64,000 bases of DNA from assembly GCF_016808095.1 (NCBI RefSeq), contig NC_068973.1, positions 310,001 to 374,000 on the forward strand, read 5' to 3'. Position 1 is the first letter of the stretch. The number at the start of each line of letters is the position of its first letter. This DNA is from Vigna angularis. Its lineage: Eukaryota > Streptophyta > Magnoliopsida > Fabales > Fabaceae. A program made the position numbers and the translations under genes. This document shows positions 51,780 through 63,000 of the stretch, piece after piece. Below the pieces are notes generated by a model, which was given only the letters and a program-made list of their open reading frames with translations, did not search any database and was not told the DNA's origin.

Positions 51780-52165
51780 TGTTGAAAGTCTCACATCGAC
51801 TAGAGATAAGATCAATTAGAGTATATAAGTAGGTGCAAACCTCACCTTACAAAACCGATTTTGTGAGGTTGAATTAGACTTAAAATTCACTTTTTAATAT
51901 GGTATTATAGCTATGGTTAGAGCTTATCCTAGCGATATTTGTTATGTGTTGGGCATATTGTTTCACTCACTATTGGACCATTATCGAACCACCCATTATT
52001 GTCTAAGTTTCACGTTCGAGATGTATGTACCTCGGCATGAGGGGGATATTGGAAGTCTCACATCGACTAGAGATAAGACCAATTTAGAGATATAGGTGGG
52101 TGCAAACCTCACCTTACAAGCTGGTTTTGTAGAGTTGAGTTAGGCTTAAAATTCATTTCTTAACA
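51780..52165 (+). mobile_element. TRIM (terminal-repeat retrotransposon in miniature)
   Basis: Two LTRs of about 120 bases (51780-51899 and 52047-52165) start TGTTGAAAGTCTCACATCGA and TATTGGAAGTCTCACATCGA, and both contain GTGCAAACCTCACCTTACAA. The right LTR ends TTAACA. Directly after the left LTR is a primer-binding site resembling the methionine-tRNA type (TGGTATTATAGC, 51900-51911). Directly before the right LTR is a purine tract (GAGGGGGA, ~52039-52046). The 147-base interior encodes nothing recognisable. Total length 386 bases. No matching five-base target duplication is evident (ATTAG on the left, CTCTA on the right). The layout is that of a TRIM, mobilised only in trans. Confidence 0.85.
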
Positions 52166-55100
52166 CTCTAATAATAAATTTTGTAATTAATGAATGTAAC
52201 TAATATACCTGATAAAATATTGTTGTTCATAAGTCCTTATCCGGATGGATCTAGGCCACGTGGCCCAATAACCTATTAATATTAATAGATTATTGTGAAT
52301 AATAGGTGGTTGTTGTGATGATCAAATATATACAGGCTAGGTATATGTTGACTTAACAGGTCGACATGTATTCAATCTTTATCTTATTTGTAAAGAAAAT
52401 TTGTACTTATTTAGTTATGTAGTCCTATAAATAATAAAATAAAATAAAAAATAAAAGAAAAACATGAGGATTACATCACATCCATAAAAAGAAAAAGTTA
52501 TATGGCATGCAACATAGATAAATTATATTTATTATGAATTAAAACTAAATACTTGAACGTAAAACATTATACCACTTAAATTGTTTCCAATGATTTTCTT
52601 AATGAAAAATTTAAGAAACTATGCTTAGAAAAATCCAAACAACTCATTAGTGCTTAGAAATTCTTGGTTCGGATGATTGAACATTAAATTTCTTGGGTAA
52701 TCTACCTCTAGATTTTCTAATAATTTGAACTGAACCAAAAAATGTTGTACTAGGTTACATCATCAACTACGCTAGAGGCTTCGACGACTATATATCACAA
52801 ACTTCATCACAAGCTTTTCCATGGACTTGTTGTACTATAGGAAGGGAATGATTTAAATCATGTTTTGGCCATTTGTGTTGGATCTTTGCTGTATGTTTGT
52901 TTTTTTATTCCATTAAGTGAGTGGAGATTAAAGAGATTGTAACAGATTAATTAACTTAGAAGAAATTTTTTTAGAGTAAAAAAATTAAAGAGAAGAAAAG
53001 AATTATAAAATTCGTGCAAGTAATAATTTGAAGTATATTCTAATTCTAAAAATATATTATATATAATGTATTAAAAAAAGTGTTATATTTTTAAAATTTT
53101 AAATTTATGAAAACAAATAAAAAAAAAAGGAGCTCGTTGCAAGTTTATGGCTTTCTTTCGATAGCTCAAATATTCACAAGTTCTTTTAAATATGTTCTAT
53201 ATTATTAACATAAAAAATGAGATCTCATTTATTTTATTTTATGCACATACACAACTAAAAAATTGCAAAATAAACAGCAATTGGCTGATTTAGAATGGTC
53301 CATCCAAATATAGACTAACTTAATTATCATTAATTACTAGTAAAGTTTATGTGTGCAAGGGTTTTATATGGTCATGAACTGAGACAGGAGAACATGTCTG
53401 TATCTGTTTAATTTATAGTTATGTTATGCATATATACTCAATTCAAGTAATTAATATCAATTATAATTGTTCTTCTCGAACTACATGGTCTTTGTGCAAT
53501 AATTGATTATTTACTAGTAATTAACAATAGTATACTACTTATTAAGTGCTAGTATTAATTATATAATTAATTAAATAGATGATATTAATAAAGTTGTATG
53601 AAAAGACGGGCTCTTATCATTATTGATCTTGCTTCACCTTACATAAAATAGATTAATTATATAATGTCTCAAATAAAATAATATAATCGAGTTATAAATT
53701 ATTAATTTTTATCTATGTCTTTATATTGGACTTTATAATATTAACGACAGGTGTAAACTATTGTGTATGTTAAAATTATATCATTTTAAGATTCATGTAT
53801 AGTTTTTATTGTAATTTTCAAAATATAACTCAATTCACGTACTTAATTTTTTTTCTTAATTAAAAAAATTAAAGGGTTGACATATAAAAGTAAAAATCAT
53901 CCGTGGCTGTGAAAAAATATGTAAATAGTGAAAATTTAAAACATTAATATTGATATCATACGACCGTCCAGTAGTTAACTTCAAATTGGATGGTTTTTCC
54001 CGTCGATCACACAACAAACGTGATCACATATTGTTTTCGTGATCATGCGATTACACAAACAGGTCAAACGGTTAACTTAAAAGGACATTACTTTTAATAT
54101 TGATAAATTAGGGCAAATGTAAATTTTATCAAATGGGTCATAATTAGACTCACATTTAAATCTATAAATACAAGTTTGAGATAAATAGGTAAGTGATTGT
54201 ACTTAATACACATTAAATATCTAAATTGTTGAACTTGAACTGATTTGAGCATCAAAGCATCTTCTGCAAGTATCCTCCGAAAAGTGTTGGATGAATGACG
54301 ATTAAAAAAAAGATGTGAAAGACTGTGTTTGAAAACCTTGGACCGAGACAATGTTTGTGGGAGTTGACCTGAATCCTACACTCCAAAACAACAAGAAAAA
54401 AATATAGCATTGAAGTTCATGAATGGACGTTTAGCTTGACATGCCCAACAAAGGTTCATTGTGATTATATTTTGCATTCTTATCTACTTCTTCCTCCTTC
54501 ATGTAAAATTACTTTTCCAAAGGTTGTTTTTCTTTCTTCCTTGTAGTTTGGATAATTAATCCTTTTATTATTTTTCACTATTTTGTTGTTCTTTCACTTC
54601 TTTCCCTTCTTCTCTTGCAAATCTCTCCCTCTTACTTTTTTTCTCCTTATTTCATGAATATGTATATTAACTATCAACTTATAGTGTTTCCTATACCTTT
54701 TTGTTGTAGTTGTTTTCTGAACCTTCTTTCATTCACTATATTTCTAAATCTTATAAAATCAAATCTTTGTCCCTCACTATTTTTTTTCCTAGATGTAAAG
54801 ACTCTTCTCCTAGATGTAAAGACTTTTCACACTCCCTTTCATTTATAAAAACTTTCCATATATTTTTCTTAGTATGTTTGAGAATGAATTTTAAATATCT
54901 TGCCAATATTTTTGAACTTTTTTTGTTGTACTTTCTTTTCCATTTTTTCTCTTCCCACTCTTCAACCTCAATTTGTCATAAAAAAAATATATAATGAGAA
55001 ACTTTGATTAATATTAATAATACTATTAAAGTCAACAACCATATCATTTAGATATACTTATCAGAATTTTCATTATATAGAGAAAGAATGGATTTAATTA

Positions 55101-55625
55101 ATGCTTTGTTTCTTTATTTATGTTTTATTTAAATTATTTAAATATACTTTCTTTTAAGGAAAAACACTCACAAACTAAGAAAATTATAATGAGAAATACG
55201 GTTGAAGTAAATAAAGTTAACATAATATGCTTAAAAATATAATATTTATTTTTATTCTTATTTCAATACATTTCTTTATATATTGGTTTAAATCTCAATC
55301 AATATGTCTCAACTCAACATAGTCTTTTACATTTAATAAAATAATTAAATAAAAGAATTAAAGAGTTAGATTTCTTAAGTATTCTTTGAAATTTTTATAT
55401 GGTACATAAAGTTTTAACAAGTACACATAGTATAAAGTATTGTTTTCAAAAGGAGTTGCTTCAATGTCTACCCATATTTATCACTAATTCGAGATAGTAA
55501 AAATGATTCATAGATAATCATCTTTGTTTTTGTTTCTAGCTAACAATTTATTCTAACAATAAAAAAATTTATTCTAACAATAAAAACTATTCTTATGTAG
55601 TGTTATTCTTAAGAAAAACTATATA
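52166..55625. other. AT-rich intergenic region with palindromes
   Basis: No gene recognised. It holds a 12-base palindrome GGCCACGTGGCC containing a G-box (52254-52265) and a 16-base palindrome CTATTAATATTAATAG (52273-52288). GTGATCA motifs are repeated near 54020-54045, and CCTAGATGTAAAGACT is duplicated near 54788-54826. Open frames between 54094 and 54994 lack similarity to known proteins. Confidence 0.4.
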
Positions 55626-56450
55626 ATTCTTGTTGACTCCATTTCATGATCCTTGATCTTAGTTAGCATTGAAAGGAACATAAGATTGATGTTTGCTCCA
55701 AAATCAAGTAATGTCTTACCAATTGTAAGATATCCAATGGTACATCAGAGTGCAAAAACGTCTGAAACTTGTTGCTTTTTATGAATTATGACATTCTACA
55801 TCTCTTTGTTAAAGCCATACTTTCCTCTTTAGTTATCTTCTTCTTTTTACGAGAAGTTTCTTTGTAAACTTAACATAAGTTGACATTTTCTGTGTTAATT
55901 TATAAGAATGACATCTTGAATAGGAAACTCTAAGAGTCCCTTTTTAATTGAGGTAGTAGTCATGTCTTTTTGCACTTAGTAATCATTGGAAGACATTCTT
56001 TTTTATACTTATTATTTTGTTGTCCTATAAACATAGAATCCCCTTCAAAAGCATCCAACCAAATCTTTATGTTAGTCTTTGACCCATTTCAAAAGATATG
56101 ATAAGCCTGTAACAACCATGAAATGGACACCTCGTTAACAAAGACTTAAATCTTTCACAAACTTTACAAAAAATATTCATCATCGTCTTATAACTGACTT
56201 GAGAAAATTAAACAATATATGCTCTTGTCTTATAATGTTTTTTAGGTGAAAAAGTTTTAGTTAAAAACTTATCTTCCCTGTTAGGTCATCTTGGCAAAAT
56301 CTAATTTATATATGTTGTAACCATTTTCTAGTTTTGTCTATTATGAAAAGAAAACAATCATAACCTTATAACATCTGTAGTAACCTTGTGTATCTTTACT
56401 ATATCACACAACTCAAAAAGTTGTTAGATGTTGATAAAGATTCTAATTTT
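55626..56450 (-). mobile_element. Decayed Ty3/gypsy (Athila/Ogre-like) gag-protease remnant
   Basis: On the minus strand, 55626-55755 translates without interruption to CTIGYLTIGKTLLDFGANIN followed by LMFLSMLTKIKDHEM. This is the aspartic-protease block of Athila/Tat-type gypsy elements, which usually reads close to 'DLGAS.NLMPLS'. Further upstream on the same strand (to about 56450) are gag-like words in shifting frames, such as RGVHFMVVTGLSYLLKWVKD. Stops and frameshifts are frequent. LTRs were not located; sequence at 57550-57790 may be LTR-derived, but this is weak. The clade assignment rests on the protease motif. Confidence 0.6.
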
Positions 56451-59400
56451 TAAGTTTATCAGATTGATTTTGTTAAATAAAGTTTAAAATATTGGTTTCT
56501 TCTCAAATTTAGCAACTAAAGGTCTAGCAACTTGAGAAATGCTTTAGGTCATGTAAAAGTTTTTCTTGACTCTTCGTTATATGAACGAACGTGTTTTTTA
56601 TTTTCTTTGTTTGACCAAATGTTTTTTGGTTGTTTTCTTGTTATTTTTTAATATTATTTAAGTTTTTTTATGTAGAACTTCACATTACATAAACAAAAAT
56701 AATTTATAAAAAAAAAATTAACAATTTTTTTTATTAAAAATTAAAAACAAAAAGAAAATAAACTCATTACTATAAATAAATAAAGAATAAAATAACAATA
56801 TTTATGAAAAATATTAGATTTGAGACACAACTTCCCATGACACTATAAAACTCGTTAAGTATTTTTTGAAACTTTTAATAAGTACACCAAGTAGATTATA
56901 TAAGTATTTTGTCTGCTTCCATATCTAATATAATTTATATTTATTTTTAAATCACAAGAATAAAAATTATTGGTTGAAATAATGAAATTTAAATAAATGG
57001 TTAACAAAAGAAGTTATAAACAAATAGAATATGCTAAATTTAGTTTACATATTAATCTAATTATAATTCTTATTATAATGGTTCTAAAATTTCTCTAAAA
57101 GTTCTAATTCCTTAATAATCTAAACAAGTTCTTTGCTTTAAGCATTAAGCATTTAAGAGAATAAAATTAATTACTTTTCTCTCTAAAGTTCAGTTAAACA
57201 TTTGTTTCAGGTTACATTCAAAACAAATTTGTTAATTGTATTATCAATCCAACACTGATTTAGGTTTGATCAAACTATAAAGATAAAAAAAAAATTAAAA
57301 GCAAAATGCACAATAAATACAATTAAAATCAATAAATTTAATTATTCTTAACTGATTTTAGCACGTCTAATAGTCTCACATCATTAACAAATCGAGGCCT
57401 AAGACAATTTAAATATTTATTCTTCTTTCATCTTCCAAAATACTTTAAATGCAGTTAATATAAGAGATAGGAAACAAGACTGACAAACAATTAATTACCA
57501 AATACTACTTTCTTTTCTTTGAAATAAATAAAAACCATATGTCTAGAAGTGATTGAGAACTCGAAAATTGTCCTTAATTTTTCTTAGTCAACCCTAATAA
57601 CTCCTTATATATTGTGAAGAAGATAAAAGAAGAAGAATATATTTCTATTGAGTATACTATGCAAGTTGGAGGATGAGGTTCCAAGCAAAATGAGATTGTT
57701 CCATAGTCCACCAATGAGTGATGCTCCAATTTGTTGTGTGGTGAATCAATGAGAAAGGAAAGCAAAGCATCCACTTGTCAACTAAATATATGCTTCCTCT
57801 TTCTTTTTTTTTCATATTCCTATTTCTTCTTCATCAACTAACCTATTCAACTTCATCGATTTCTATTCTATGTGTCTTTTAATATTCTTTTGGAATTACA
57901 ATTATTGATTTCTGGCACCTTCTTACATTCCTTTTCTTAGAATATATCCAAATCAACTCCACATTCTACCACAATTACTCCACTCCTCTCGCTTATAACT
58001 TTATGTATCCATATTCTAATACACTACTTCAAAAACCTATTTTTAATTTTTTATCTCAATCTTTTTACTTTCACAAATATATATACTCAACATAATTTGG
58101 AACAATTTTTAGTACTATTTATGCCTTCTTTAATTCTTTGTTTCATGATTTTTTTATTATCATTATTTAAGTTTTACATTTAATATTATTGCTATATTTG
58201 TTGTAGCAACTAGTATCCTTACTACATTAATATTGTTATAATATTTATCATTAATAATTTAATATTTATAAAACATTTGATACCCATATTATTATCACTA
58301 CTATTATTTCTATTACTATTGTTATTATCATTCATCATTATGTTATTTTCATCCTTACAATTAAATCATCATCATCATTATTATCACTTAATGTTATTCA
58401 TTCCCATATTTATTATATCAATTACCATTAGTTCCACTCTTATTATCAACCAGAAGTACATAAATTTAGTAATTTAATATATTGATAATTATTTTTGAAA
58501 TATCAAAGAATATTTTTCTGTTGGTGAACAATATTTGATATATATATATATCAAAGTAGTTTAGAATCTAAATATGGTAATACACTCAATCTTAAGAATA
58601 TCCCTTTAGTAATTAATAATTAATTAACTAAACTTTTTTTATTCTTTTATGAATAAAGTATAATTTAATTTTTTAAAGAAAAAAAAAGACTTTGTTCTTC
58701 TGTCTCTATTCTTCTCCCAAAATAAAATGTTTAATTGAAATATTTTCCTTTTAACTTATTAAGTCACCGTTGAGTATAATATATAGAATCTTAAAATCTT
58801 AAAGTCCAAATGAAATTTAGGAGATTAACAAAAATATCTATGATTCTTTAGATAAGGATATTTTTAAGAAATCTCAACTACTAATTTTGATGAGAATTCT
58901 CATTTGTTTTTATTTTCTCATAATAACTAACTTTTATTCCTTTTATTTAAAAACTACGTCATCATTTACCTTTTATCTTTTACTTAAAAATAATTTTTCA
59001 TTAAACCATTATTTTCCAAAATGAACTATCATCAATTTTTTTCATCTCATACTTAATTATTTGTATTTTAAATAAATTTAACCGGGCTAAGTAAGATATT
59101 CCGTGACGAATGTAATTAATTTTATTTAACGAGACAAAGTTTTGTTTTGTTTTATAAGTATACTATTTTATATTTAAGTTTACATTATTTATGTTATTTA
59201 AATTAACAACTCTTTCAAAAAAATAATAATATAACCTTTACTTTGATTTTAAATATTTTTATTTGAATAAACACTCAACCTCATCTTTAAAATACTAATC
59301 TTTCTAAAGTTAAAAAAAGATATAAATAAGGAAATACAACACGCCTAGTATCGAAATTACGAAATATTTGATTTGATTATATTAAATTAATTTACCTAAA

Positions 59401-59560
59401 CAAGAATTAGATTAAATTAAATGATACAGTAGATATTTTTGAGGGGTGGGGGAGGACTTACGAATAAAACAATATCTTGTAATTAATGGTAATGACCGTA
59501 ACAGAGATATCTAACCTTAATTAATGAAGGAAGGTGTTTAGTATTTAATCTATTTTTATT
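56451..59560. other. AT-rich intergenic region upstream of DCL1
   Basis: No gene recognised. Around 58270-58460 the sequence is rich in ATT/CAT trinucleotides. Part of 56500-57800 may be eroded LTR or leader sequence of the minus-strand gypsy remnant. The stretch 58600-59400 is AT-rich with no identified element. Confidence 0.35.
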
Positions 59561-60040
59561 TTATTTTTTGTTTTTGACTTAAATCAGGTTGTCGCACCGC
59601 ATCGTATGTCTGGTTTGTGGTTTGTGTGGGGAGTGTTGGTGTTCTCCGATTCTGTCTGGGATTTTGCTCTGTTTCTTCTGTCTCTGTGGCTGTGCTTTTT
59701 CTGAGTAAATTAAAAAAAGCAGCAGCAGCAGCGCAAGAAGAACGAGAAGCAAAATTCAGAAGAAAACGACTCTGAGAATGAAGAATGAAGAGTGAATGAA
59801 AACAGCACAGAGCTCTGCCTTTTGGACTGGGGCAGTTTAGTTATGTTAGCTCGAATCGAAAAAATCAATAAGCGTTGATACACCGCGGAATCTAATAGAA
59901 TCACACTACCTACAGTATTTGTGGTTTTAGGTGACTTTCTCTCTTTATCACTATTCTTTTTCATTCATTCTTTTCTGCTATTCCTGTTGTTATTATTTGT
60001 TTTTCTGACTGAGTTTTTTTTTTTTTTAGCAAAATCTATT
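59561..60040 (+). promoter_or_regulatory. DCL1 5' leader with probable UTR intron
   Basis: Composition shifts sharply to GC-balanced near 59580. A CAG-repeat (AGCAGCAGCAGCAGC) lies at 59719-59733. A plausible intron runs 59931-60029 (TTTTAG|GTGACT to a long T-run ending TTTTTTTAG), followed by CAAAATCTATT and the start codon. If spliced, the start is only 11 bases into exon 2. The intron is inferred from consensus sites alone. Confidence 0.45.
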
Positions 60041-63000
60041 ATGGAGGATGGGAGTAGGGTTCCGGCAGGGGATGACCCCTCTTACTGGCTGGATGCGTGT
60101 GAAGACATATCATGTGATTTCATTGATTTTGATGTCTCATCCATAGTTTCAGAGCAGCCTGACAACCCTTCCAATCAGGACTTCTTCGGTGGCATTGATA
60201 AGATTCTGGACAGCATAAAAAACGGTGCTGGTCTCCCTCTGAATCATGGTGAACCTGCTTCCAACTCTAATGGCACAGCAGCAGGAGCAGGTGAAGTTTG
60301 GCTTCCCTCCAATGCCACTTTGGCGGATGGGGGAAATCGTCATCCTCATACTCCTGTTCCTGCTTCCGCTGATGCTGCTTTTGACCATTCTGCTACTGTT
60401 CGGAATAATGGGTCGAGTAAACTGTCTAATGGGAATGAAGGGGGAGTTTTGGTTAATTATTCTAAGGAAAGGGGGGTTCTGAATGGTGGCCATGATGTTG
60501 ATAGTGAAGAAAGGTGCAGCAAAAGGGCTCGGCTTGGTGGCTACAAGAATGAGAGACCTCATTATGGCAGAGGTAATTATCAAGGCAAGGAGAGGGAGAG
60601 GTGTTTTAATAATAACAGAAAGAGGCCACGGGATAGGGATGAGGTCGACAGGAGGGACAGGGATGGTGGTGGAAGGAAAAGAGAACATTGTGGTGCTGTT
60701 GGCAGGAGGGATGTTAGAGATAGAGATTGGAGGGATAGAGAACCTAGGGGTTACTGGGAGAGGGATAAATCAGGTAACAATGACATGGTCTTTCGCCCAG
60801 GCGCTTGGGAACCTGAGCGTAATCGAGAAGAAAAAATGGTTAATGATGTGAAACAAGAGAGCAATGGAAAGCTTGATAAGAAATCTGAGGAGGCTAAGGA
60901 GAGGGTTCCTGAGGAAAAAGCTAGACAGTATCAATTAGATGTTCTTGACCAGGCAAAGAGGAAAAATACTATAGCTTTCCTTGAAACTGGAGCAGGGAAA
61001 ACCTTAATTGCTGTTCTTCTTATTAAAAGTATACAAGAGAGTTTGCAGAAGCAAAATAAGAAAATGCTTGCAGTATTTTTAGTTCCAAAAGTTCCATTAG
61101 TTTACCAGGTAAAATAGTTTTTCACAATTTATTTATTATTAAATGCTTTTGGTTGGGGACATCAATGAGATTTTTGTAATGCTATGCAAGTGGTCTCCAT
61201 TCACAATCGTAATTATTTGTATAAGTAATCCGCTGTAGTAATTTCAGTTCTTTGTCTAATTACAGCAAGCTGAAGTAATTCGTGAGCGAACTGGTTATCA
61301 AGTAGGCCACTATTGTGGAGAAATGGGACAGGATTTCTGGGATGCACGAAGGTGGCAGCGTGAATTTGATACCAAACATGTATGTTTTGAACTTTTTATT
61401 GAAGATATGCTGATCTGAGCTTGCTCTCACCTTATTTTTTGTTATTCTGTTTTCTTCCCCATCTTTGTTTGGCTACTGGTTCAGTGTTAAGGTTTAGTTG
61501 TTGACATAAAGTTATTCATTTATGCCCAATGCATATGTGTACTTCATATTAAAATTCTTGCTCGGATGTCAGTATTGTAGCACATGCAGCTTTTGTAGTT
61601 AATGATTGGCCATATCTAGCTGTATAAATTTTTGGTTCTTAGCCTGCAATAGCATATGATGGGAAAACATTGTTGTTAACTGGTGGTGCTATGACAGAAT
61701 TGCGTAGCGAATTTTTGCCAACTTTTGAAGGGAGACCTGCTATTGTAGTGGCATAGCCACACTGGCGTGTTTCTACTGTGTAATTTTGGTCTTCCATCAT
61801 GTTCCACTATCCACCATTGATAACACTGCTGGAAAATCGTACACATCTATTCAGGTTTAGAAAATAGATGTTAGAACCTGTTTTTTTTTTTAATTTATGA
61901 AGTTTAGCTGTGGGATTAAGTTTTAGTGTAATTAGTACACTAGCATCTATTAATATACCATTATCTATTAGTATTAACATATCAATGGAGGATAACACTG
62001 GGAAAATTGTACACATTTGTTTAGGTTAGGTAAATAGAAGTTAAAGCCTATGCTCTTAACTTTTAGGTAAGATTCAACTTTAGTTTAATTAGTATACTAG
62101 TATGTATCCTTACTGGCCTATTTTTGTTTTCATAAATCATTTATGCTTTGTAATTATAATTGGTGTTGCTCAATGAATGAACTTTTATATGTTGGGTTCA
62201 TCTAAGATGGTATCACTGAAATGGAATGCTTTTTTAGTTTCCTTGGGGTATTAGATTTCAGAATGTGTGGGGATGGTGAGTACGCTTGTTGATGATTTTG
62301 CACTTCAGCTTTTATTTTTCTTTTTGTTCCAATGTTTATCTCAATACTCCAATGTTTAATCTGACAGATTTTTGTGGTATTTGTATTTGTTGGAGTTATG
62401 AAGAACTTGTAACTATATGACACCAAACAATCCCCTTGTTATTTGGTTTGGGCAGTTCAGGGTTTTACTAAAAATTGAAATGCATATTCATCTAATCTAT
62501 GCATATATGTAGTAGTTTATGTGGATGATATAATCATCATAAGGGATGATCATACTGGGATTCAGCATTTGAAGGAGTATCCATTTTGTCACTTTGAAAT
62601 GAAAGACTTGGGTCAATTAAGATACTTACAGGAATTAAGGTTGCTTAGTAAAATTGTGGAATTTCCATCTGCTAAGCAAATATTGGTGAATGGTACAAAA
62701 GCTGAATTATTTCATGTAATCTGACCAGATATTTTTTTGCTGATGGTTTGGTGAGCCAGTTCTTTAGTCCACTTCGTAGTGACTATTGGATGTAGTTGCT
62801 TGAGTTTTGAGGTTTATAAAATGATACTTAGGAAAGATTTGTGTATGGGAATTGGGACCATAGGGATATTGTTACTTATATAAATGCACACCGGGTTTTG
62901 TCTCCTTGTCACAAAAGGTATCCCTCAACATAATGTTTTCATTTTTGGGAAATCTCATTTCATGGAAAAACAAGGACTAAAAGGTGGTTTTCAAATTCAA

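Noticed and set aside
60149..60688. 179-codon minus-strand frame opposite DCL1 exon 1
   Set aside because: Shadow of the DCL1 coding sequence; no family resemblance.
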